A stretch of DNA of 64,000 nucleotides, taken from Saprospiraceae bacterium (GTDB lineage: Bacteria > Bacteroidota > Bacteroidia > Chitinophagales > Saprospiraceae). The stretch covers positions 1,152,501-1,216,500 of the forward strand of contig JADJYQ010000001.1 in NCBI GenBank assembly GCA_016719615.1, given 5' to 3'. Position numbers and translations under genes: made by a program. How positions within the stretch are numbered: position 1 is the first letter of the stretch; the number at the start of each line of letters is the position of its first letter. The notes beneath the pieces were generated by a model that worked only from the letters and a program-made list of their open reading frames with translations, was not told the DNA's origin and made no database searches. Of the stretch, positions 19,343 through 27,208 are shown piece after piece.

Positions 19343-20368
19343 GTGAAAATAACAACAGGTGAATTAGCCAGAATGGTCGATGGTTTATTGGAGGGGGATC
19401 CGGATATTTGGATCACCCATCCCTGCAAGATAGAAGAGGGGGAAGAAGGGAGCATTAGTTTTCTTGCTAACCCAAAATATGAGTCCTATATTTATCAAAC
19501 CCGGGCCTCAGCTGTCATCGTCGAAAAGGGCTTTCAACCAAAGGAAAAGATTGGTGCTGCACTCATTCGGGTAGACAATGTCTATCTGACTGTGGGCAAG
19601 CTCCTTAGCCAATTCGAAGAATCCAAAATTGCCTATACAGGTGTACATCCTACCGCCATTATTGAGCCAACAACCCAACTAGGTAATCATGTAAGTGTTG
19701 GTCCCTATACCGTTATATCTGATGCTTGCCGGATAGGTGATCAATCAAAGATCTATGGCCATGTGTTTTTGGATAAAAATGTGAGTATCGGACAAAGGGT
19801 GATCATTTATCCCGGTGTTAAAATTTATAAAGCGTGTGTTATAGGGAATGATTGTATCATTCACTCAAATGTGGTCATCGGATCCGACGGTTTTGGCTTT
19901 TCTCCTGACGAGAAAGGCAGTTATCAGAAAATAGCTCAATTAGGCAATGTTGAAATTGGAAATAATGTTGAAATAGGAGCAAATACCACGATCGATAGAG
20001 GAACCATGGGCGACACGCGAGTTGGAAACGGCTGTAAGTTGGATAACCTCATACAAATAGCCCATAACGTTCAGATTGGTGAACACACGGTTATAGCTGC
20101 TCAAACAGGGATAGCCGGAAGTACGCGCATAGGTTCCTTTTGCCAAATTGGCGGCCAGGTTGGCATCGCCGGGCATTTGACCATTGCCGATGGGACGCTA
20201 ATCCAAGCTCAATCAGGTATCGCCAGTTCACTGGAAAGCGCTAATGGCAAATGGTACGGATCTCCTGCCATTGAATATTTGGCCTATCTGCGTTCTTTCG
20301 CAGAATTCAAAGCTTTGCCTACTTTAGCAAAGCGCATTAAAGTACTAGAAGATCGCCTTAAATCTTAA
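19343..20368 (+). CDS. lpxD: UDP-3-O-(3-hydroxyacyl)glucosamine N-acyltransferase LpxD
   Basis: Third step of lipid A synthesis, adding the N-linked acyl chain from acyl-ACP. The 341-residue protein has the N-terminal uridine-binding domain and a left-handed parallel beta-helix of hexapeptide repeats (for example IGNDCIIHSNVVIG). The conserved GSDGFGF segment and the catalytic-histidine region (IAHNVQIGEHTVIAAQ) are present. Translation starts at GTG (19343-19345). It opens the lipid A operon and is followed by the LpxC-FabZ gene after three bases. Confidence 0.96.
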   Translation: MKITTGELARMVDGLLEGDPDIWITHPCKIEEGEEGSISFLANPKYESYIYQTRASAVIVEKGFQPKEKIGAALIRVDNVYLTVGKLLSQFEESKIAYTGVHPTAIIEPTTQLGNHVSVGPYTVISDACRIGDQSKIYGHVFLDKNVSIGQRVIIYPGVKIYKACVIGNDCIIHSNVVIGSDGFGFSPDEKGSYQKIAQLGNVEIGNNVEIGANTTIDRGTMGDTRVGNGCKLDNLIQIAHNVQIGEHTVIAAQTGIAGSTRIGSFCQIGGQVGIAGHLTIADGTLIQAQSGIASSLESANGKWYGSPAIEYLAYLRSFAEFKALPTLAKRIKVLEDRLKS

Positions 20369-20371
20369 TTC

Positions 20372-21775
20372 ATGGAACAAGTTTGCAAACAATCTACTAT
20401 TCAAAAAGAAGTCCAAATAGAAGGAATTGGACTCCATACAGGCTCATTTGTGCGGATGACATTTCAGCCAGCACCAGAGAATCATGGAATTCGTTTTCAA
20501 AGAACAGACCTGGAAGGCCAACCCATCATTTTAGCAGATGTCAGCAAAGTAGCATCCACTAATCGGGGAACGACTTTACAGGAAGGTGCTGCTCAGGTTT
20601 GGACGGTAGAACATGTTTTGTCGGCACTCGTCGGACTGGGAATAGATAATGTTCTCATTTTAATAAATGGACCAGAAATTCCTATCAAAGACGGAAGTGC
20701 TATTGATTTTGTGGATGCACTGGAATCAGCCGGAAAAGTATTCCAAACTGCGAACCGTGAATTTTTTAAAATTACAGAACCCATTTCTTTTGAAGATCCT
20801 GAAACGGGAGCTGAATTTCTGGCTATGCCATCCGAAAAATTAGAGATCACAACGATGATTGATTTTAATTCAAAGATTATTGCCCCACAATATGCTACCC
20901 TGGGCAAAATTGAAGACTATAAAACCGAAATAGCTCCTTGTAGAACTTTTGTGTTTTTGCACGAATTGGAAAAATTGATTGATCAAAACCTGATTAAAGG
21001 TGGTGATTTAAATAATGCTATAGTCATTGTTGACAGAATGATGAACCAGGAAGAATTGGATGTTCTGGCTCGTAAACTGAATAAACCCAGTGTTAAAGTT
21101 GAAAAAGAAGGTGTTTTGAATACCATCAAATTGTATTTCGACAATGAACCGGCCAGACATAAATTATTAGATGTCATGGGCGATTTGGCATTGGTAGGAA
21201 GGCCTATTATTGGAAATATTTTGACTAAAAAACCTGGCCATAAACTCAATATTGAATTTGCGAAAATTCTAAAGAGGAAAATGATCGAACAGCGTAGAAT
21301 GTCTGGAATGCCGATTTATGATCCGGATAAACCTGTCATTTACGATATAGAACAGATCAAAAATTTGTTACCGCACCGATACCCATTCCTGTTATTGGAT
21401 AAAGTTATCGAGCTCACCGATAAAATGGTTGTTGGTGTAAAAAATGTTACCGGAAATGAAGCCTTTTTTCAAGGACATTTTCCGGGCAATAATGTATTTC
21501 CAGGGGTCTTGCAAATTGAAGCCCTGGCCCAGACTGGTGGAATTTTGGCACTATCAACTGTGGAAGACAAAGGGCAATGGGATACTTATTTTCTTAAAAT
21601 TGATACTGCCAGATTTAAGCAAAAAGTAGTTCCGGGCGACACCTTAATATTAAAGATGGAATTAGCCGCCCCCATTCGAAGAGGAATAGTTCAAATGCTT
21701 GGCACGGCTTATGTAGGTACTAAAGTGGTTTGCGAAGCAGACTTAACAGCGCAAATAGTGAAAAGAGGATCATGA
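20372..21775 (+). CDS. lpxC/fabZ: Bifunctional LpxC deacetylase / FabZ 3-hydroxyacyl-ACP dehydratase
   Basis: Fusion of two enzymes typical of Bacteroidota. Residues 1 to about 310 are LpxC, the zinc deacetylase committing lipid A synthesis: GIGLHTG, the zinc histidine in TVEHVLSALVG, and the second site HKLLDVMGDLALVG. Residues about 320-467 are FabZ, a hot-dog dehydratase of fatty-acid synthesis: LLPHRYPFLLLDKV, the active histidine in GHFPGNNVFPGV and the glutamate in LQIEALAQ. Both competing users of hydroxyacyl-ACP are made from one polypeptide, which may balance the pathways. The stop codon overlaps the lpxA start. Confidence 0.97.
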   Translation: MEQVCKQSTIQKEVQIEGIGLHTGSFVRMTFQPAPENHGIRFQRTDLEGQPIILADVSKVASTNRGTTLQEGAAQVWTVEHVLSALVGLGIDNVLILINGPEIPIKDGSAIDFVDALESAGKVFQTANREFFKITEPISFEDPETGAEFLAMPSEKLEITTMIDFNSKIIAPQYATLGKIEDYKTEIAPCRTFVFLHELEKLIDQNLIKGGDLNNAIVIVDRMMNQEELDVLARKLNKPSVKVEKEGVLNTIKLYFDNEPARHKLLDVMGDLALVGRPIIGNILTKKPGHKLNIEFAKILKRKMIEQRRMSGMPIYDPDKPVIYDIEQIKNLLPHRYPFLLLDKVIELTDKMVVGVKNVTGNEAFFQGHFPGNNVFPGVLQIEALAQTGGILALSTVEDKGQWDTYFLKIDTARFKQKVVPGDTLILKMELAAPIRRGIVQMLGTAYVGTKVVCEADLTAQIVKRGS

Positions 21776-22551
21776 GTTCGATTCAAAGCAATATCCATCC
21801 TAATGCCAAAATTGGTAACGGTACAGTCATTGAACCGTTTGCTACGATTCAAGGAGATGTTGTCATCGGCGACAATTGCTGGGTCGGTCCTTACGTCACT
21901 ATCATGGATGGAAGTCGAATAGGTAACCATTGTAAAGTATTTCCGGGGGCTGTTGTAGGCGCAATCCCTCAGGATCTTAAATATGCCGGCGAAAACAGTT
22001 TGCTTGAAGTAGGTGATTATACCGTCATTCGCGAATGTTGTACACTTAACAGAGGCACAAAAGCAGCAATGACCACCAAAGTTGGGAGCAGATGTCTTTT
22101 GATGGCTTATGTGCATGTTGCTCACGATTGTGTTGTAGGAAACAATGTGATTTTAGCCAATAGCGTCAATCTTGCAGGACATATTGAAATAGAGGATTAT
22201 GCTATTATAGGTGGGATGTCCGCAATTCATCAATTTGTTAAAATTGGCGCACATGCAATGATCGGCGGAGGGTCACTCGTCATGAAAGATGTACCTCCAT
22301 TTACGAAAGCAGCCAGAGACCCGCTATCTTATGAAGGTATTAATTCTATAGGTCTTAAAAGGAGAGGTTTTACAGTAGATCAAGTAAATCGGATTCATGA
22401 GATATACCGCTACATGTTTGTAAAATTCAAGAATATCGGCAAAGCCACCAAGGCTATTGAAGTTGAATTGCCGGATTCGCCAGAGAAGGATACTATTCTT
22501 GAGTTTGTCAGAAATTCCAGTCGTGGTGTAATGAAAGGATACCGAAGTTAA
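21772..22551 (+). CDS. lpxA: UDP-N-acetylglucosamine acyltransferase LpxA
   Basis: First acyl transfer of lipid A synthesis. The ATG overlaps the preceding TGA (ATGA), giving 259 residues, the usual length; a longer upstream frame is not needed. The hexapeptide-repeat helix runs from IHPNAKIGNGTVIEPF to IGGGSLVMKDVPPF, with the catalytic-histidine segment VHVAHDCVVGNNV and the GINSIGLKRRGF substrate segment, then a helical C-terminal domain. It is the third gene of the operon. Confidence 0.97.
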   Translation: MSSIQSNIHPNAKIGNGTVIEPFATIQGDVVIGDNCWVGPYVTIMDGSRIGNHCKVFPGAVVGAIPQDLKYAGENSLLEVGDYTVIRECCTLNRGTKAAMTTKVGSRCLLMAYVHVAHDCVVGNNVILANSVNLAGHIEIEDYAIIGGMSAIHQFVKIGAHAMIGGGSLVMKDVPPFTKAARDPLSYEGINSIGLKRRGFTVDQVNRIHEIYRYMFVKFKNIGKATKAIEVELPDSPEKDTILEFVRNSSRGVMKGYRS

Positions 22552-22556
22552 TTCAC

Positions 22557-23192
22557 ATGCAAATTCATGTAGAGAATCTTTGGAAACGATTTCAGTCAAA
22601 CTGGATTTTTAAAAACATTCAATTCGAATTTTCAGTTCCTATAATTTACGGCATAGCAGGTCCGAATGGCTCCGGAAAATCTACATTATTGCAAATATTG
22701 GCCGGACTCATACCTCCATCGAAAGGTAAAGTCATTTATAATATTAACGGTTCGAATTTGCCTGAAGATGAATGGTATAAGTATATCAGTTACGGTGCAC
22801 CATATGCAGAAGTCTATGATTACCTGACCATAGCCGAATTATTGAATCATCACCAGAATTTTCGATCCTTTTATAAGGAAGTAAATACTGAGAATTTTAT
22901 CAAACTCAGCTATGTGCGAGGGCACGAATAAAAATGGATCAAGACTTATTCTTCAGGTATGAAACAAAGATTGCGCCTTGCATTAGCAATACTCACAGAT
23001 AGTAAAGTTTTATTTTTAGATGAACCATTGACCAATCTTGATGAACAGGCAATTGAATGGTATCAAAATTTATTGGCAAATTTTACGAAAGACAGATTGG
23101 TCATCATTGCCTCTAATGATCGAGAAGATTTCGTAAATGTAAATGAAGTTTTAGATTTGCGATCTTTTAGTCAACAGAATTCAAAAGTTTAA
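22557..23192 (+). CDS. ABC transporter ATP-binding protein, interrupted by an in-frame TAA
   Basis: ATPase subunit with Walker A GPNGSGKSTLLQILAGL, signature YSSGMKQRLRLALA and Walker B VLFLDEPLTNLDEQ, 211 codons in total. A TAA at 22929-22931 separates the Walker A half from the signature half; the frame is otherwise unbroken (VRGHE, stop, KWIKTYSSGMKQ), so a single base substitution or read error is enough to explain it. The signature wording SSGMKQR is typical of small ABC-2 exporters, but no permease lies next to it. It follows lpxA by five bases and may serve envelope export; the substrate is unknown. Confidence 0.85.
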
Positions 23193-23270
23193 AATTGTAA
23201 ATTCCAGTTAAATTTGTACCCTCAACTTTGGCAAATAGTCGATCCGGCCAAAATAGACGTTCAATGATCA

Positions 23271-23342
23271 GGCCCGGTAGTTCAATGGATAGAATAGAAG
23301 TTTCCTAAACTTTAGATACAAGTTCGATTCTTGTCCGGGCTA
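23271..23342 (+). tRNA. tRNA-Arg (anticodon CCU)
   Basis: A 72-nt cloverleaf fits: acceptor GGCCCGG pairs with CCGGGCT (one G-U pair) with discriminator A; D arm GTTC/GAAT; anticodon stem GAAGT/ACTTT with loop TTCCTAA (anticodon CCT); T arm ACAAG/CTTGT with loop TTCGATT. The CCA end is not encoded, which is usual in Bacteroidota. It reads AGG codons. Confidence 0.93.
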
Positions 23343-23349
23343 CATTTTT

Positions 23350-23384
23350 AGCAAAAAGCAAAAAGCTCAAAGCCAAAAGTAAGG
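23350..23384 (+). repeat. A/G-rich low-complexity intergenic repeat
   Basis: Short imperfect units of the kind GCAAAAA and GCTCAAA follow the tRNA (AGCAAAAAGCAAAAAGCTC at its start). Similar composition recurs in other gaps (14770-14818, 25702-25730, 25959-26035, 60465-60490). No gene is seen between the tRNA and 23593. Confidence 0.4.
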
Positions 23385-23550
23385 ATTAAAATTCCTGAAG
23401 GTTACATTTTCAATAGGTTATGATCATGAATGAATTAGAGGTCTCTGAATGTACTTTTCATTGCTTTTTAAAAATGTTATCAAGCCAAGGCGCAAATGTT
23501 AAAACTTAATTTGCGGATCACAATTCCATCCTTACAGACTATCATTCGCA

Positions 23551-23558
23551 TATCTTTG
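23551..23558 (+). promoter_or_regulatory. Probable -7 promoter element (TATCTTTG)
   Basis: Matches TAnnTTTG exactly and lies 34 bp before the ATG of the Omp28-like gene. The expected -33 position 23524-23527 reads TTCC, so only half of the motif is good. Confidence 0.35.
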
Positions 23559-23592
23559 TCGGCTATTAATGTATTGCATTTAAATTTAATAT

Positions 23593-25662
23593 ATGAAGAA
23601 CACTTTTCTATTTGGAATTTTATTCCTGTTTTGTGCCCTTGGGCAAAGCCAATACTATGTTTTGCCAGTTGTGAAGAACGGCCTGAATCCCGGAAATTTA
23701 AACCGCGACAATGAATTGCCTCAAAATGGTGGACTGAGCGCCGGATGGCAAACCATTTTACAAGGTCCACAAGCTTCGGGAAATTGGTCAGCTACATTTC
23801 AGGTTCCATTTAAATTTTATTTTAATGGTGCCTTGGTTAGAAATTACAAAGCATCTACGAGCGGGGTAGTGACCTTTAATTCAAAAACCAGCATGCGCGT
23901 AGATTCCAATAATATTGCTTTACCAACATCCCGCGTTCCCGACAGCTCTATTTGTATTTGGGGGCTTCGTGCTTTGCAGGGAGATTTCATCGTGATCAAA
24001 ACCTTTGGATCTGAACCCCATCGTCAATTATGGATATCGTATAATTCGTTTAGCGAGCAGAATCTCAAAAGTGGAGGACATATTTACGCTTCTATAGTTT
24101 TAGAAGAAACAAGCAATAAAATATATTTGGTTGACCAACGAACAATTTGTAGACAAAACAATGTTGACTGTACCGATAAAACTGACCTCACTTTAGGGCT
24201 TCAGATCGATTCCACAAATGCAATTATGATTGCCGGTTCACCTGCTTATGCTAGCGAAAATCAAAACCTTTCTACCTCTGCAGATAATGCATACTATGCT
24301 TTTATTCCAGGACAACGACCAGATCTGGATATTGAATCGATAAAACATGGTTTCAAAGATTATTACTTATATCGTGAATTTCCTTTGGAGGTTGTAGGCT
24401 TTTTTAAAAATATAGGCAACAACTCCATCCATAAATTGGATTATCATTATCAGGTTGACAATGGTCCCGTTCTTAATGCGACTATCAACGGATTGGATAT
24501 AGCACCATTAGAGGAATTTTCAATAACACATACTACGCCTTGGCAAAATGGGAATACAAAATTTGCGCAGCATACGATCAGGTCCTGGATTGGAAATATT
24601 AACGATAATCCTGCAATTCAAGCCGCTGATGATACACTTTCTTCCAGCATCATAGTCAATGATACGATTTTTGACAGAGTTGTTATGCATGAGTTTTTTG
24701 CATCGCCAACGTCCACACAAACAAAAACGGGATATGATACCATGAGCAATGTATTAAAATCCTTTCCAGGTGTATACACGGAATTGAGATATCCTATGGG
24801 AAGTCCACAGGGTGGTGACCCTTATCATACTTCTGAAGCAGCAGCCAGAGGAAGATATTACAGCCTTGGAAATCAATCTATACCTAGTTTACTGGTAGAC
24901 GGAAATATTGGCATCAGCCCACTGAGTTATACCGACCAAAGTTTCAAATCTAGTCAGGAAATTCCAGCCTTTTACCAAATATTGCCCAAAGGTTCAGTGA
25001 AAGCTCAGCAAATAGATGTTCAAGTTGAAATTAAAAGTGAAGCACCTTTACTTAACAATACTAAATTATACGTAGTCATTAGTGAAAAGCAAACTTCAAA
25101 AAATGTTAAAAGCAATGGCGAAACGAGTTTTAATCATGTCTTGAAAAAATTCTTGCCCGATACCTTGGGCATTATGATAAATCCTCTAAGTGAAGATACA
25201 AGTATCCTATTTAATTTTAACTGGACAGTCCCTGGCGCGTATAGATTACCAATAGACGGTCGGACAGCAAACATTATTAATCTCGATACGGAACATAGTA
25301 TTGAGGATTTTTCAAATCTTGAAGTGCTTGCATGGTTACAGGAAAGCGACAGAACTATATTACAATCGGGTTCTGCTGATCTGAGTTATACCGTATCAAA
25401 CGATGATCCCCTTACTACAAATGAAATACGAGTGTATCCAAATCCTGTACAAGGAGAACTCATTATTGATTTGAGAGACATCGCGACAACAGATCCATTA
25501 TCGCTAAGGATTTCTGATATAAAAGGAAACGTCGCTTTCAGCGGACTCGTTGATTCGAAACTGATGTTTGTGAATACTTCCCTTTGGAAAGCCGGATTAT
25601 ATATCATTCAGGCCACCGGACAACAAAGTAACTATCAGACGAAGGTATTGATTGTGGATTAA
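23593..25662 (+). CDS. Secreted Omp28-like thioredoxin-fold protein with T9SS type A sorting domain
   Basis: A 689-residue exported protein. Signal peptide MKNTFLFGILFLFCALGQSQ, a jelly-roll-like N-terminal part, then from about residue 355 an Omp28-like region: DRVVMHEFFASPTSTQTKTG, the PYHTSEAAARGRYYS helix and IPSLLVDGN. In Omp28 relatives the first strand is followed by a CxxC redox pair; here the place is SPTSTQT without cysteine, so no thiol chemistry is expected. The last 80 residues (VYPNPVQGELIIDL ... GLYIIQATGQ) are a type A sorting domain for type IX secretion. A substrate-binding or structural role is possible; no function is claimed. Confidence 0.75.
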   Translation: MKNTFLFGILFLFCALGQSQYYVLPVVKNGLNPGNLNRDNELPQNGGLSAGWQTILQGPQASGNWSATFQVPFKFYFNGALVRNYKASTSGVVTFNSKTSMRVDSNNIALPTSRVPDSSICIWGLRALQGDFIVIKTFGSEPHRQLWISYNSFSEQNLKSGGHIYASIVLEETSNKIYLVDQRTICRQNNVDCTDKTDLTLGLQIDSTNAIMIAGSPAYASENQNLSTSADNAYYAFIPGQRPDLDIESIKHGFKDYYLYREFPLEVVGFFKNIGNNSIHKLDYHYQVDNGPVLNATINGLDIAPLEEFSITHTTPWQNGNTKFAQHTIRSWIGNINDNPAIQAADDTLSSSIIVNDTIFDRVVMHEFFASPTSTQTKTGYDTMSNVLKSFPGVYTELRYPMGSPQGGDPYHTSEAAARGRYYSLGNQSIPSLLVDGNIGISPLSYTDQSFKSSQEIPAFYQILPKGSVKAQQIDVQVEIKSEAPLLNNTKLYVVISEKQTSKNVKSNGETSFNHVLKKFLPDTLGIMINPLSEDTSILFNFNWTVPGAYRLPIDGRTANIINLDTEHSIEDFSNLEVLAWLQESDRTILQSGSADLSYTVSNDDPLTTNEIRVYPNPVQGELIIDLRDIATTDPLSLRISDIKGNVAFSGLVDSKLMFVNTSLWKAGLYIIQATGQQSNYQTKVLIVD

Positions 25663-26035
25663 AGGAGTTAGCAGTTTTTAATGAACAGCTGACAGTAGAG
25701 ATAAGCTTAAAGTCTAAAGGTCAAAGTAACTAAGGATGGGTTATGAAGCTCATAATTAGATCCGTTTATCTTTTTTTGAATCTTAAAATTCTGATGCATA
25801 AAATTTGGAAGTTTGCAGTCTCCAGTGCTTAGGGTTTTGTTGGCAGCCCATTCTGACTAACAATCGTTCGTTAGTATAAATGTATTGTTGAAAATTCATT
25901 CTTATACCCACTTTGATGTAGAAACGAGTTTAAACCAAATAAAGCTTTGTGCTTCCTGCTTTTAGCCCCTAAACTAGCCTTTAAACTTTTACCTTTAGCC
26001 TTTAGCCTTAAGACTTAAGCCTTAAGACTTTACCC
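25663..26035. other. Intergenic region, no gene, with dispersed repeats
   Basis: This 373-bp gap between convergent genes has no credible coding frame. It contains AGTCTAAAGGTCAAAG at 25711-25726, which recurs exactly at 60471-60486, an imperfect inverted repeat CTAACAATCGTTCGTTAG at 25857-25874, and a CTTTAGC/CTTAAG repeat block at its right end. Confidence 0.6.
25959..26035 (+). repeat. CTTTAGC/CTTAAG tandem-like repeat block
   Basis: About 75 bp made of degenerate CCTTTAG/CCTTAAG units. Within it GCCTTAAGACTT is repeated exactly at 26005-26016 and 26019-26030. It abuts the stop codon of the M23 peptidase gene. Such blocks may act as transcription end or nucleoid features; no function is shown. 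Confidence 0.6.
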
Positions 26036-27019
26036 CTAATCAAACGACTGATTCAAAGTTGATGCCATGTCCACCATATCCTGATATTCTTCAGGAGTAA
26101 GACCATCCATACAGTAATGAATTGGATTAACGGCTTTGCCATTTTGACGGACTTCATAATGCAGGTGCGGAGCAGTGGATGTGCCTGTACTGCCAATGGT
26201 ACCAATTAATTGGCCTTTTTTGACCTTTTCACCTATGCGAACTTTAATTTCTTTCATGTGTGCATACAGTGTAGAAAAACCATGTCCGTGGTCAATGAGA
26301 ATGCTTCTTCCGTAACCGCTTTTTTTGGATTCTATTTTAAGCACCCGGCCATTTCCGGTAGCTTGAATTTCAGTACCTGCAGGTGCAGCGAAATCTATGC
26401 CTTCGTGCATTTTGGATACTTTATGGATCGGGTGGAGACGGATTCCGTATCCTGACATTTGGCTAACACCTCTGTTTAATTTGTCGACTCTTACAGGCTT
26501 TATCGATGGAATACTTTGAAAGAAATCCTCGCGTTCTTTCATTCTCTTTTCGATGGCATCCAGCGAATTAGATTGGATGTATAACTGACGTTCTAATTTG
26601 CCAACCTGGCCTTTTAGATTTTTAAAAGTATTGCCGGTAACATTCAAACTTCCATCCATGGCATTGGGGTCATGGCCGCCAATTCCACCTTCCCAAAGGT
26701 CTTTGTCGATGGGATCCATTCCAAACAAGACCCGGTGAACCTGTGCATCGCGTTTTTGCAGATTATCCAATACTTTATCCATGACGACAATCTGGTCTTT
26801 CATTGAAAGCATGTGGTATTCTACTTGGCTTAGTTCGCGTTTAAGGGCTTTTTCGCGTGGCGATGGAAAAAATTCGGATGTAAAAAAATAGATGAGGAAG
26901 GTAGTAACAATAACAGCAGATAAGAAGGCTAAAACACGTAAGACGTAAAAAGTCCCGCTGAGTTTAACTTTCTCAAACTGAAGTGTTTGTGGATTATAAA
27001 CGTATTTTTCAGATCTCAT
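26036..27019 (-). CDS. M23 family (LytM) metallopeptidase
   Basis: Peptidoglycan endopeptidase or amidase-activator-like envelope protein of 327 residues. A short cytoplasmic tail is followed by one membrane helix (LRVLAFLSAVIVTTFLIYFF), a coiled coil (about 60-170) and a C-terminal LytM domain with all zinc-site motifs: HEGIDFAAPAG (His and Asp) and APHLHYEVR (HxH). The layout matches the membrane-anchored M23 proteins usual in Bacteroidota cell division and envelope maintenance. It is divergent from alaS with a 189-bp AT-rich gap. Confidence 0.9.
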   Translation of the reverse strand: MRSEKYVYNPQTLQFEKVKLSGTFYVLRVLAFLSAVIVTTFLIYFFTSEFFPSPREKALKRELSQVEYHMLSMKDQIVVMDKVLDNLQKRDAQVHRVLFGMDPIDKDLWEGGIGGHDPNAMDGSLNVTGNTFKNLKGQVGKLERQLYIQSNSLDAIEKRMKEREDFFQSIPSIKPVRVDKLNRGVSQMSGYGIRLHPIHKVSKMHEGIDFAAPAGTEIQATGNGRVLKIESKKSGYGRSILIDHGHGFSTLYAHMKEIKVRIGEKVKKGQLIGTIGSTGTSTAPHLHYEVRQNGKAVNPIHYCMDGLTPEEYQDMVDMASTLNQSFD

Positions 27020-27208
27020 TAAAACCTGCCTGCGTTAAAAATACTAAATTTGCGATCCGATTACGCTCGCTTTGTTTGAATGATCAAAATTAATGATTTT
27101 TTGATAATTAACCTTGGTTTAATCGCTCAAAAAGTTTATAAATTCTTGTTAAATATATAATTATCAATAAATTAGCTATTTAAATATAATAAATACTTAT
27201 AATATAAT

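Noticed and set aside
22929..22931. Stop codon readthrough or alternative code
   Set aside because: Three in-frame stops use both TAA and TGA, and many genes show ordinary use of both as terminators; substitutions or read errors explain them better.
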